A DNA stretch of 32,007 nt from contig NZ_JABFCN010000032.1 in the NCBI RefSeq assembly GCF_013087515.1, forward strand, positions 1 to 32,007, in the 5' to 3' direction. Below, piece by piece: positions 1 to 7,558 of the stretch; the first letter of the stretch is position 1; the number at the start of each line of letters is the position of its first letter. This DNA comes from Rhizobium sophorae. Its GTDB lineage: Bacteria; Pseudomonadota; Alphaproteobacteria; Rhizobiales; Rhizobiaceae. The notes below the pieces were generated by a model. That model ran no database searches. It was not told the DNA's origin and saw only the letters and a program-made list of their open reading frames with translations. Made by a program: the position numbers and the translations under genes.

Positions 1-1168
1 GCGTCGCTCCCTCCGTGGCTATGCCGAGTTCCCTGGCAAGCGCCAGCAATTGCCTGCCCCGTTCGCCCGGCGGCGGAAAAGCCGCAAGCCCGCGCTTCAA
101 GGCGTCGGCGGCGCGATCCTTGTCGTTCAATACGGCATAAGAGCGGACGAGCCGCATCCATCCCTCGAAATTGTTCGGATCCTCGCTGAGCTTGGCATCG
201 AGGCTCTCGACCATGCCGCGGATCATCTGCTGTCGGTCGCCGGCGGTCATATTCTCGGCCGCCGCTACATCTTGCTGCGTCGGATTGCCGGGGGCGGCCG
301 GGACAGCCTGATTGGCGCCCGGCGCCGCCTGATTGGCGCCCGGGATTACCGGCGGGCCACCGTTCATGGCGATATGCTCGTTGACCAACGGCAGCCAGGG
401 CGCATCGGCGGGCGATTGTTTTGCCAGTGCCTCGAAGGCCTTGCGCGCCTCATCGGGCCGTCCCGCCTGCTCCATGCTGAGGGCGATGTAGAAGCGGGCA
501 CGCGGATTGTCAGGTTCGAGCGTCAGCGATTGTTCCAGCACTTGCCGCGCCTCCTCCGTCACCACGCCGTCCGAGACCGCCATCAGCGTCTCGGCAAGAC
601 CATCGAGCCGGACAGGGCTCGGGCCGAGAAGCCGGATCGCATTGCGATAGGCCACTTGCGCGTCGTTGACGCGCATCGTGCGGAAATAGATCGGCGCCAG
701 CACGTCCCAGCCCTTGCCGTCATCGGGCTTCTCAGCCAGGTGCCGTTCCGCCTTGGTGATCAGCATCGCCACGTCGTTGCCAGGATTTTCCAGCCGCGCT
801 TCCAGCGGCTGCGAGGGCAGGTCCGGCCTGCCCGTCGTCAAATAAAGACAGAGCCCGAGAACCGGCAGGACCAGGAGGACGAAGGCCTCGGTGAAACGGT
901 GATGCCGTGCGGGTTTCGGCGTCTCAGCCGGCTCGTCTGCAGAGACGGCGATCAGCCGCCGGCCGATTTCCGCCCTGGCGTAATCGGCCTCCTCCGGGGT
1001 GATCAACCCGCCATTGAGATCGCGGTCGAGTTCACGCAACTGGTCGCGATAGACCGCCGCCTCGCCCGCACGGATATTATCCGCCGCCTTCGCTCCGCGC
1101 AGAAGGGGGTAGAGCAGGATGACGGCGAGAGCTGCCGTCAAAGCGGCAACGAGAATCCAGAACAGCAT
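1..1168 (-). CDS. ccmI: Cytochrome c-type biogenesis protein CcmI/CycH (partial, C-terminus off the left edge)
   Basis: CcmI is the inner-membrane component of the System I cytochrome c maturation machinery that binds apocytochrome c and presents it to the CcmFH haem lyase. The reading frame is open from 1168 to base 1. It starts MLFWILVAALTAALAVILLY, the first transmembrane segment, followed by a cytoplasmic loop with a leucine-zipper-like stretch (residues about 40-75), a second membrane segment near residues 94-112 and a periplasmic TPR-type region. This two-helix-plus-TPR layout is typical of CcmI. An in-frame ATG ten codons upstream (1198) is also possible and has a GTTGGA sequence before it. 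The remaining ccm genes would be expected to follow beyond base 1. Oddity: a 7-codon tandem duplication (PGANQAA/PGANQAV) lies at about 302-343. Confidence 0.88.
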   Translation of the reverse strand, partial: MLFWILVAALTAALAVILLYPLLRGAKAADNIRAGEAAVYRDQLRELDRDLNGGLITPEEADYARAEIGRRLIAVSADEPAETPKPARHHRFTEAFVLLVLPVLGLCLYLTTGRPDLPSQPLEARLENPGNDVAMLITKAERHLAEKPDDGKGWDVLAPIYFRTMRVNDAQVAYRNAIRLLGPSPVRLDGLAETLMAVSDGVVTEEARQVLEQSLTLEPDNPRARFYIALSMEQAGRPDEARKAFEALAKQSPADAPWLPLVNEHIAMNGGPPVIPGANQAAPGANQAVPAAPGNPTQQDVAAAENMTAGDRQQMIRGMVESLDAKLSEDPNNFEGWMRLVRSYAVLNDKDRAADALKRGLAAFPPPGERGRQLLALARELGIATEGAT

Positions 1169-1237
1169 GTCGCCCAAATACGTGAAGCGCGCCGTCATTC
1201 CAACTGCCAAAGCCGGAATGACGAAGATTTGAGGCTA

Positions 1238-1317
1238 GCGCATAACCCCGAGAATCGGAATCGATTTTCGGAAAGGATTATGCGCCATTTAAAGTGATAG
1301 CGCGTCCTGTCGGACGC
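1238..1317. repeat. RIME-like rhizobial intergenic mosaic repeat (two palindromes)
   Basis: Two adjacent dyads lie in the gap between ccmI and the upstream lipoprotein gene. The first has outer arms GCGCATAA (1238-1245) and TTATGCGC (1278-1285), and inner arms CCGAGAATCG (1248-1257) and CGATTTTCGG (1262-1271, one mismatch). The second is GCGTCC-tgtc-GGACGC (1302-1317). A short element with two palindromes between genes matches the description of the Rhizobium-specific intergenic mosaic element (RIME). The family assignment is from memory of that architecture. The inverted repeats themselves are seen directly. Confidence 0.7.
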
Positions 1318-1339
1318 CCGGCGCTCTATTGGCCGCAAT

Positions 1340-1762
1340 TCAGAGCGGCGACCAACTGCCGTCCTCGTTGCGGCAGGCAGCGCCGCGGGCCACCGTGTCC
1401 TTGCCGTCGACGGTCAGCGTGTGGGTATATTGCCGGCAGTTCTGCGAGCCGACCTGATAGGGTGCAGCCGCGACGACCTTGCCGGTGACGTCCTTACCGG
1501 TCCAGAGCACCGGCTGGCCGACGGCGGCCCCTTCCAGCGCCCGATATTCCGCCTCGAGCGCCCGCTGCTTGTCGCTGTCGGTCAAGCTCACGCCGCTGCG
1601 GCCGACGATGCCGCCCTGCAGCGCGGTGATGAAGGCGGCCGATGCCGAGGGCTTGCTCGAAAAAATGCCGCGCGAAGCGGCACTCTTCGTCGTCGTGCAG
1701 CCGGACAGCGCGACGGCGACGAGAAGAGCGGAAGCGATCATGCCTTGCGAGCGTAAAATCAT
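1340..1762 (-). CDS. Surface-antigen-like lipoprotein (RT0821/Lpp0805 / 17 kDa antigen type)
   Basis: Predicted outer-membrane lipoprotein of 140 residues. An n-region with Arg4 and a hydrophobic stretch lead into the lipobox LSGC, with the lipidated Cys at residue 22. The C-terminal half carries the pattern of the 17 kDa rickettsial surface antigen family: an aliphatic/aromatic run around GQPVLWTG, then NCRQYTHTL and the terminal ACRNEDGSW. The precise function of this family is unknown; envelope structural roles are usually assumed. The start is ambiguous: M1 (1762) gives a basic n-region, while M8 (1741) would still leave a short signal peptide. It lies between feuQ and ccmI on the same strand, about 118 bp after feuQ, so co-transcription with feuNPQ is possible but not shown. 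Confidence 0.8.
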   Translation of the reverse strand: MILRSQGMIASALLVAVALSGCTTTKSAASRGIFSSKPSASAAFITALQGGIVGRSGVSLTDSDKQRALEAEYRALEGAAVGQPVLWTGKDVTGKVVAAAPYQVGSQNCRQYTHTLTVDGKDTVARGAACRNEDGSWSPL

Positions 1763-1880
1763 TGCGTCGAACCACGATCAGGGGTCAATTTCAGCCGATC
1801 GAAGTGCAGCGTCCCCGTGTCAGCATTAAGGCAAAGCATGCTATACATTTGCCAGTATCTTTGTGACATCAAGCAGTTGC

Positions 1881-3284
1881 TCATGCAACATCCTTTGTGA
1901 CGCCGGGCAGGATAAGCTTCGCCTTCAGCCCGCCCCATTCACCGCGGGAAAGCTCGAGCCGTCCCTGGTATTCGTTGGAAATCTCGGTGACGATCGAAAG
2001 GCCGAGTCCGGTTCCGGGCTTGCTTTCGTCGAGCCGGCGGCCGCGCTTCAACGCCTCGCGGATCTGATCCGGCTCCAGGCCCGGCCCGTCATCCTCGACG
2101 GCGAGTTCCACCCAGTGACGGCGCGCGCTCGCCTCAACCCCCTTCACATCCTCGCCGGCCTCGACGGCCGAAAGCCGCACCCTGCTTTTGGCAAAACGCG
2201 CCGCATTTTCCAGGAGATTGCCGACAGTCTCCTCGAGATCCTGCTGCTCCATGGCAACGGCCAGATGCGGCGGCGAGACGACGAGATCGAATTCGGTATC
2301 GACGTTCAGCCGGCGCATGACGCGCACCAGCCGTTCAAGCGCCGGCTCGGCATCGGTGCGGGCGAGCACGGATTCGCGCTGCGCGGCGATACGCGCCCGA
2401 TTGAGATAGGACTGCACCTGCCCCTGCATTGCTTCCGCCTGGCTGCGCACCAGCTCCCCATGGGATTTTTCGAGCACGCGCGCCTCGTTGAGAAGCACGG
2501 CGATCGGCGTCTTCAGCGAATGCGCGAGATTGCCGACCTGCATGCGGGCCCGCTCGACGATGCGGCGGTTGCTGTCGATCAGCGCGTTCACCTCGTTGGC
2601 GAGCGGCAGGATTTCGCGCGGGAAGTCGCCTTTCAGCTGCTCGCTCTCACCGGCGCGGATGCGCTCCAGCGCGGCACGTGCCTTGTCGAGCGGCTTCAGG
2701 CCGTAGAGAATCGCCAGCGCGTTGACGATCAGGCTGCCGACGCCGAAACCGGCGAGCGCCAGATAGAGGCTGTGGGAAAAGGTACGCACGTCGTCCTCGA
2801 CGACATCGACATTGCCGGTGACGCGGACGCGCGCCGCACGCCCGTCGGTATCGAGCACCACTTCGGTCTCGGCCACCTGCACGCGGTTCCCGGAGGCATC
2901 CGTCACCTGGTAGTAGCGCTCGTAATTCTTGTCGAAGGGCGCCTCGACGACAGAGGGAACCGGAATGAGCGCCGAGCCGAGCGAAGGCGACACCAGCGGT
3001 GCGGTCGTATAGGTGCCGAGCGGCTCCACCACCCAGTACCAGCCGGTCTTCGGCTGGGCAAAACGCAGGTCGCCGAGCTGCGGGCTGCCGCTGAGCGCGC
3101 CCTGATCGCCGATCGTTACCGAATTGATGACGTTGTAGAGCTGCGCCCGCAACAGATCCTGGAAACCGCGTTCGGCGCTCTTGCGGTAGAGGGTGGAGAT
3201 CAGCAGACCGATCACCACCAGCGCCACCGTCGACCAGACCGTGGTCAGCAGCAAAACACGTGCGGTGAGCGACTTAATTCGCAT
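1881..3284 (-). CDS. feuQ: FeuQ sensor histidine kinase
   Basis: Membrane sensor kinase of the FeuP/FeuQ two-component system. In rhizobia this system controls cyclic glucan export and osmoadaptation (studied in Sinorhizobium meliloti) and was first linked to iron uptake in R. leguminosarum. The 467 residues show TM1 (about 9-31), a periplasmic domain (about 35-170), TM2 (about 172-195), a HAMP-like linker, the H-box NLAHSLKTP with phospho-acceptor His255, an N-box NLLENAARFA, and G-boxes DDGPGLEPDQ and GTGLGLSIV. The start overlaps the end of feuP by 11 bp, so the two are translationally coupled. The periplasmic sensor domain is the expected target of FeuN. Confidence 0.93.
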   Translation of the reverse strand: MRIKSLTARVLLLTTVWSTVALVVIGLLISTLYRKSAERGFQDLLRAQLYNVINSVTIGDQGALSGSPQLGDLRFAQPKTGWYWVVEPLGTYTTAPLVSPSLGSALIPVPSVVEAPFDKNYERYYQVTDASGNRVQVAETEVVLDTDGRAARVRVTGNVDVVEDDVRTFSHSLYLALAGFGVGSLIVNALAILYGLKPLDKARAALERIRAGESEQLKGDFPREILPLANEVNALIDSNRRIVERARMQVGNLAHSLKTPIAVLLNEARVLEKSHGELVRSQAEAMQGQVQSYLNRARIAAQRESVLARTDAEPALERLVRVMRRLNVDTEFDLVVSPPHLAVAMEQQDLEETVGNLLENAARFAKSRVRLSAVEAGEDVKGVEASARRHWVELAVEDDGPGLEPDQIREALKRGRRLDESKPGTGLGLSIVTEISNEYQGRLELSRGEWGGLKAKLILPGVTKDVA

Positions 3285-3945
3285 GTTTCGGCGCTTGGAT
3301 ACGGTAACCGAGACCGCGCACCGTTTCGATCAGATCAACCCCCATTTTCTTGCGCAGGCGGCCGACGAAGACCTCGATCGTGTTGGAATCACGGTCGAAA
3401 TCCTGGTCGTACATATGCTCGACCAGTTCGGTGCGCGAGACGACCTCGCCCATGTGATGCATGAGATAGGAAAGCAGACGATATTCGTGCGAGGTCAGCT
3501 TCAGCGTCGTACCGTTGACCGTCGCCTTCGAGGACTTGGTATCGAGCCGCACCGGCCCGCAGATGATCTCGGATGAGGAATGCCCGGCCGCGCGCCGGAT
3601 CAGCGCCCGAATGCGGGCCAGCACTTCCTCGACATGGAAAGGCTTGGTGACGTAGTCGTCGGCACCGGCGTCGATGCCGGCGACCTTGTCGCTCCAGCGG
3701 TCGCGCGCCGTCAGGATCAGCACCGGCACGCCGCGGCCGGCGCCGCGCCATTTTTCAAGAACGGTGACCCCGTCCATCTCCGGCAGACCGATATCGAGGA
3801 TGATGGCGTCATAGGGTTCGGTGTCGCCGAGGAAATGGCCTTCTTCGCCGTCGAACGCCTGGTCGACGACATAGCCTGCCTCCTTCAGCGTGTCGGCCAA
3901 CTGCCGGTTCAGATTAACGTCGTCTTCGACTACCAGGATGCGCAT
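3274..3945 (-). CDS. feuP: FeuP OmpR/PhoB-type response regulator
   Basis: DNA-binding response regulator of 223 residues. The receiver domain (about 1-115) has the acidic pocket EDD (7-9), phospho-acceptor Asp51 in ILDIGLPEMDG, the switch Thr in LTARD and the conserved Lys in VTKPF. The C-terminal winged helix (about 125-220) ends with the OmpR-type motif TVRGLGYRIQ. It is the cytosolic partner of FeuQ. Gene order feuN-feuP-feuQ with overlap or close spacing indicates one operon. In S. meliloti the FeuP regulon includes the glucan exporter gene ndvA, which is not in this window. Confidence 0.93.
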   Translation of the reverse strand: MRILVVEDDVNLNRQLADTLKEAGYVVDQAFDGEEGHFLGDTEPYDAIILDIGLPEMDGVTVLEKWRGAGRGVPVLILTARDRWSDKVAGIDAGADDYVTKPFHVEEVLARIRALIRRAAGHSSSEIICGPVRLDTKSSKATVNGTTLKLTSHEYRLLSYLMHHMGEVVSRTELVEHMYDQDFDRDSNTIEVFVGRLRKKMGVDLIETVRGLGYRIQAPKHAN

Positions 3946-4000
3946 CGGTCCGCCTTCGTCCGCTTCAAATCGATCAATGTCCTGAATAAGCCGATTCCGC

Positions 4001-4249
4001 CTACATCGGAACCTTTACCGTGACTTTGCGTGGGCGCTGGCCATTGCCCTGCACAAGAACGGTGATGATGCAGGTATCGCCCACCGGTTGCACGGACAGG
4101 AGCTGGCCGCCCGTCTGCTCGACGACTTGGGCCGCGGCGGCACTGCAATCGCCTCCGATACGCACGACAAAACTGCCCGCGGCGTCCGGTGAGGGCGCCG
4201 ATACCACCAGTCCGGCGGCCAATGCTGCGACGCTCAGAGGAAAGGCCAT
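4001..4249 (-). CDS. feuN: FeuN-like small periplasmic modulator of FeuQ
   Basis: Eighty-two residues beginning MAFPLSVAALAAGLVVSAPS, a signal peptide with a probable cleavage near residues 19-24. The mature protein has two cysteines (GGDCSAA and GDTCIIT) that could form a disulfide in the periplasm, and ends in a basic beta-like tail (RPRKVTVKVPM). In S. meliloti FeuN is a small periplasmic protein of about 83 residues, encoded directly upstream of feuP, that restrains FeuQ signalling. Length, signal peptide and position here all fit. An in-frame TAA two codons upstream fixes the start at 4249 or later. The gap to feuP is 55 bp. Assignment rests on context plus remembered family features, not on an alignment. 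Confidence 0.8.
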   Translation of the reverse strand: MAFPLSVAALAAGLVVSAPSPDAAGSFVVRIGGDCSAAAAQVVEQTGGQLLSVQPVGDTCIITVLVQGNGQRPRKVTVKVPM

Positions 4250-4624
4250 GTGTTATGCTTTCAAGGTAATGCCAACTTGCCCCGAATATGTACTCACGCG
4301 ACCTGAATGGCAAATGAATGCGGTGTAATGCAGGGTGTTTAGAACTGTTCTCGACTGTTCGGGGCAGCCGGTTTCAGCGCCTGTAATCCGCCGCCGCAGC
4401 AAGCTCCGGCGGCCGCCGTTGCGTCCAAAAATGATACCCTCATCCTTGGCATCCACGCATTCTTCATCACCTCCGGTAAAGGCGGGAAGCCGGCGGGACC
4501 GACACCGGAGTCTTTGTCTGCGAATCGGCCGCGCTCTTCTCTTTCCTGCCGCCCGCAGCTTTCACCGGCCGGTTGAAACTGTTATGTGCTTGCTGCCCCC
4601 GCATTTCAGACCGTTTCAGCACCA
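4250..4624. other. Divergent intergenic region between feuN and an MFS gene
   Basis: This 375-bp stretch separates the divergently transcribed feuN operon and the MFS transporter gene, so both promoters should lie here. The part next to feuN (about 4250-4325) is AT-richer than the flanks. Short reading frames in this stretch have no convincing ribosome binding site or protein pattern. I could not assign a specific operator or promoter. Confidence 0.5.
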
Positions 4625-5851
4625 ATGCCAAAATCCTCCCGCTTCCGCTCGGCGCAGACGGTCACCGTCCTTGCCGTTACTCAGTTGATCGGCTGGGGCA
4701 CGACCTTCGACATGCTCGGGGTCATGGGTCGCGTCGTGGCGCCGGATCTCGGCCTGGCGAACGAAGTGGTATTTGCCGGCTTGACGATCATGATGGTGGT
4801 CAGCGCCATCGTCGGTCCGGTGACCGGCCGCTGGCTCGGCCGCTATGGTGCTGCGCGGGTGCTTTCGGCCTCCTCGCTGATCTTTGCGCTTGGCCTGCTT
4901 CTGCTTGCCGCCGCAAACGGCATTGTGCTCTATGCCAGCGCCTGGATCATCATCGGCATCGGCGGCGCATGTGGCCTCTCAGCGCCGGCCTATACCGCCG
5001 TCGTCGAGCGCGAAGGGGCAAACGGCAAACGCGTCATCGCCATCCTGATGCTGTTCACCGGGCTTTCGAGCGCCATCTTCTGGCCTATCCTCAGCCTGCT
5101 CAACGAGGCGGTCGGCTGGCGCCTCACCTTCCTGGTCTGTGCGGCGCTACAATTCTTCGTCTGCCTGCCGCTGCATCTTTTCGCTCTGCCGAAGCCGGTC
5201 GCAACACATGTCGACGGCGGCACAGCCGAAATCGCCCCGGTGCCACTGTCGAAGGCCAAGCAGCGCAAAGCCTTCCTGCTGATCGCCGCGGCAACGACGA
5301 TCTCGACCTTCGTCACCTTCGGCATCTCGCCATCACTGCTCGAAATCTTCCGCCAGTCCGGCGCCTCGCCGGCCTTTGCGCTGCAGCTCGGCTCGGCACG
5401 CGGCATCCTCGGCATCTCGGCACGTTTCCTCGACATGCTGCTCGGCCGGCGCGGCAATCCCATGCTCAGCGCGGCCATGGGCATCAGCCTGATGATGATG
5501 AGCTTTCTTATCATGCTGGTTGCCAGCCCGTCGACGCCGTTGCTCGTCACCTTCGTCCTGCTTTACGGGTTCGGCACCGGCGTCATGACCGTCGCCCGCG
5601 CGCTGCTGCCGCTGGCGCTGTTCTCACCGAGCGAATTCGGACTGCAATCGGCCCGGCTGTCGCTGCCGCAGAACCTCGCCAACGCCATCGCCCCCGTCAT
5701 CTTCACCGCCATCCTCGACCGCGCCGGCACCGGCCCGGCGCTCGCCGCCTGCGCAGTTCTCGCGGCACTGTCTCTCATCTTCGTGCTGATGCTGATGGCG
5801 CTGGTGCGCGGCGCCCGCGCATCGGAATCAGCCATTCTTAATGTCTCTTGA
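4625..5851 (+). CDS. Major facilitator superfamily transporter
   Basis: Proton-coupled inner-membrane transporter of unknown substrate, 408 residues from the ATG at 4625. It has about 12 hydrophobic segments in two halves, the loop 2-3 motif typical of MFS (GRWLGRYGAARVL), and a hydrophilic central loop (LPKPVATHVDGG to KAKQRKAF) separating the halves. A GTG at 4586 would add 13 residues. Neither start has a strong Shine-Dalgarno sequence, but the ATG gives the normal short cytoplasmic N-terminus. It stands alone on the plus strand, divergent from feuN, with no enzyme or regulator adjacent that would hint at a substrate. Confidence 0.87.
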   Translation: MPKSSRFRSAQTVTVLAVTQLIGWGTTFDMLGVMGRVVAPDLGLANEVVFAGLTIMMVVSAIVGPVTGRWLGRYGAARVLSASSLIFALGLLLLAAANGIVLYASAWIIIGIGGACGLSAPAYTAVVEREGANGKRVIAILMLFTGLSSAIFWPILSLLNEAVGWRLTFLVCAALQFFVCLPLHLFALPKPVATHVDGGTAEIAPVPLSKAKQRKAFLLIAAATTISTFVTFGISPSLLEIFRQSGASPAFALQLGSARGILGISARFLDMLLGRRGNPMLSAAMGISLMMMSFLIMLVASPSTPLLVTFVLLYGFGTGVMTVARALLPLALFSPSEFGLQSARLSLPQNLANAIAPVIFTAILDRAGTGPALAACAVLAALSLIFVLMLMALVRGARASESAILNVS

Positions 5852-6072
5852 TTATCATCCACGCAGGATGAGAGCGGCTTTCCATCCACCGCAACCTGAT
5901 CACGAACCAGCAGCCGGTTTTGGCGAATCTTTTGAATCGCTTGCCGCCGCTTTTTCGAAAGTTGAGTCCGGTGGTTCGGAAGTTGAGTCAGCTTCGCAGC
6001 GATCCGAATCCGGACAATCATTCATCCATTTGAAATTTCAATGGAATACAGCGTGGCCGAACGCTTCGCAAG

Positions 6073-6378
6073 TCAGAGCGGCCGCGTCACCGCCGTGTGG
6101 TTATCGTAGTCGGCGGCGATGCGCTTTTCCCGGAGCGGCCGCACACGATCGATCGAGAGCTGATAATCGGGATGCGCCTTGTAGGCGGCAAGGGCCGCCT
6201 CGTCGTCGAATTCGCCATAGACTACAAGATCGATCTCGGTGCCCAGCTGATCGGTCTTCACATTGGTGCCGATTTCCAGCAGCCGCGCATGCGGAATGCC
6301 GGTCAGTATAGAAAGCCCGGCCCTCACCTCCTGCAGATGTTCCTCCTGCACGGTGAAAAAGACGATATGACGGATCAC
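6073..6378 (-). CDS. Dabb (stress-responsive A/B barrel) family protein
   Basis: Small cytosolic protein of about 101 residues with the dimeric alpha-beta barrel pattern: opening strand MIRHIVFFTV, a long helix, the strand IDLVVYGEFDDEAALAAY and the signature HPDYQLSIDRVRPL. Members are often small-molecule binding proteins or minor enzymes; no substrate is evident. The GTG at 6378 is chosen because AGGAG lies 8 bases upstream and the family normally begins with M-I/V-RH. It lies 51 bp downstream of the GH19-like gene on the same strand, so the two may share a transcript. Confidence 0.88.
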   Translation of the reverse strand: MIRHIVFFTVQEEHLQEVRAGLSILTGIPHARLLEIGTNVKTDQLGTEIDLVVYGEFDDEAALAAYKAHPDYQLSIDRVRPLREKRIAADYDNHTAVTRPL

Positions 6379-6429
6379 GCGGAAGCTCCTGTCAGATTTA
6401 TCCAAACGATGGAGCGACCTTGGCGCATC

Positions 6430-7134
6430 CTATCGAACGCGCCGCACTCCAGATCTCAGCCGGGCGATAACATGCGCGCCCCAGGCCTTCAACCGCGCGA
6501 GCATGCCACGGGCCGCATCGGGACGTATCGCCGCATCGAAGACCATGGCATAGGCGGCGAGTTTTTCCGCCCGGTCGGTGCCATTGACAATGCGGCGCGC
6601 ATTCACCCAGTCCGCGGTCGTCGCGTTCAGGTGATCGGCGAGCCTGTGGCCGGTAAAGCTGCCCTGGAGCATGCCTTCGATCAGGATCGTCACCGCCGCA
6701 TCCATCTCCATCGCCCGGTCGGGATCGGCAACGAGGTCGATCCCCGTCAGCACACTCATCGCCTCATAGTTCCGCTTGTGGGTGAGCTGCACCAGGCCGC
6801 GTCCAAGCCAGCTGCGACCATCCTCATCCGGCCGCCAGTAGGGCGTCTTTACCCAGGAGAGCCGGCCTGCGGCAAAGGCCGTCTCGAGGATCTCGACTGC
6901 GCGCACATCGCTTTCCGCCAGCGTCTCTCGCACCGGCTGCATCGTATAAGCGGTCTCGTGGTAAGCGGTTGCGAGGATATAGGCGAGCCACCGCCGGTCG
7001 GCATGGGCAAACCGTTCTTCCCAGGCGTCGAGGATCGCCGTGATGCCCACTACCTGAGGCTGCGTCAGCTCTCCCTTGAAGAGTCCGTGCCGCACAACAT
7101 CGAAAAAGAATGCCCGGTCCATGTGGACAACCAT
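6430..7134 (-). CDS. GH19 chitinase-like / endolysin-like glycoside hydrolase
   Basis: Predicted glycan-cleaving enzyme, 234 residues, of the lysozyme-like fold. The catalytic-type motif ATAYHETAYTMQPVRE supplies the acidic residues, and GRGLVQLTHKRNY is the GH19 signature. There is no signal peptide, and the C-terminus is basic (RLRSGVRRVR). That pattern is more like a phage endolysin or a cytosolic peptidoglycan hydrolase than a secreted chitinase. GAGGG lies upstream of the ATG at 7134; M5 (7122) is a possible alternative. No holin or phage structural gene is nearby, so it may be a domesticated lysis gene. The substrate (chitin or peptidoglycan) cannot be decided by reading. Confidence 0.85.
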   Translation of the reverse strand: MVVHMDRAFFFDVVRHGLFKGELTQPQVVGITAILDAWEERFAHADRRWLAYILATAYHETAYTMQPVRETLAESDVRAVEILETAFAAGRLSWVKTPYWRPDEDGRSWLGRGLVQLTHKRNYEAMSVLTGIDLVADPDRAMEMDAAVTILIEGMLQGSFTGHRLADHLNATTADWVNARRIVNGTDRAEKLAAYAMVFDAAIRPDAARGMLARLKAWGAHVIARLRSGVRRVR

Positions 7135-7170
7135 TCCGCGCTTCCCTCAAATATCAAGGTTAAAACTATC

Positions 7171-7201
7171 TTAATCGATTAAATTCGATTTAATCGTTTA
7201 A
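7171..7201. promoter_or_regulatory. AT-rich inverted repeat upstream of the GH19-like gene
   Basis: Arms TTAATCGATTAAAT (7171-7184) and ATTTAATCGTTTAA (7188-7201) are reverse complements with one mismatch around a 3-base centre. The left arm is itself a 12-bp palindrome. It lies in an AT-rich patch between the divergent starts at 7134 (minus) and 7291 (plus). It fits an operator or a hairpin in the leader of either gene. No known regulator is recognised. Confidence 0.5.
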
Positions 7202-7290
7202 AGTGTTTAAGCCACTGATTTACACGCCTTTTGTCTTGTGCAATGCATCTTCTTGCCCTGAAGCCTTACCACGAAAAGAGGAGACTTCCG

Positions 7291-7422
7291 ATGCAGACAT
7301 CCGCCAATGCCCCAACCACCATTCCCCAGCATGTCGTCGACCAGATGGAAAACGAATGGCGCCAGGTTCGCCCTGAACGGGAAAATACGCGCCCGGCCCA
7401 GCAGCCTCAACAACAACGCTGA
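7291..7422 (+). CDS. Small hypothetical protein (43 aa)
   Basis: ATG at 7291 is preceded by AAGAGGAG with 8-base spacing, a strong ribosome binding site, and the frame ends at 7422. The product is hydrophilic, with an N-terminal Thr/Pro-rich part, a central segment HVVDQMENEWRQVRPER and a Gln-rich tail (PAQQPQQQR). No domain is recognised. The strong RBS, the AT-rich region upstream and an intrinsic terminator about 60 bp downstream support it as a real, independently transcribed small gene. Confidence 0.65.
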   Translation: MQTSANAPTTIPQHVVDQMENEWRQVRPERENTRPAQQPQQQR

Positions 7423-7483
7423 AATAGACGCAAAGCGGTACCGATGTAAGCTCGAGCGCCGCCCCAGCGCGCCCGATCAATGC

Positions 7484-7517
7484 CCCGGCCAGTCACTCGT
7501 GGCCGGGTGAATTTTTT
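7484..7517 (+). terminator. Rho-independent terminator after the 43-aa ORF
   Basis: CCCGGCCA (7484-7491) pairs with TGGCCGGG (7500-7507) across an 8-base loop. A run of six T follows at 7512-7517. This is a classic intrinsic terminator on the plus strand, placed to end transcription of the small ORF before the convergent TetR gene. Confidence 0.8.
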
Positions 7518-7518
7518 C

Positions 7519-7529
7519 ATAGGTACAAT
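7519..7529 (-). promoter_or_regulatory. Inverted copy of the TetR-region motif ATTGTACCTAT
   Basis: The 11-mer ATAGGTACAAT at 7519-7529 is the exact reverse complement of ATTGTACCTAT at 8637-8647. The two copies flank the tetR and DUF1348 genes. Only one half of the dyad found at the upstream copy is present here, so it could be a weak or half operator, or chance. Confidence 0.35.
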
Positions 7530-7558
7530 AAACATCCCAGCGGTTTGACCGCCCCTCA

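Noticed and set aside
50..1297. 415-codon open frame on the plus strand
   Set aside because: Antisense to ccmI; Arg/His-rich composition with no domain, a typical shadow of a GC-rich gene.
1863..3464. 533-codon open frame on the plus strand
   Set aside because: Antisense across feuQ and into feuP, whose kinase and regulator motifs are clear; the shadow protein has no recognisable pattern.
4253..4456. 67-codon frame upstream of feuN
   Set aside because: No ribosome binding site or family pattern; it occupies the expected feuN promoter region.
5852..6072. Possible coding remnant between the MFS and Dabb genes
   Set aside because: A stop-free frame of about 50 codons exists on the plus strand, but it has no start signal or recognisable similarity.
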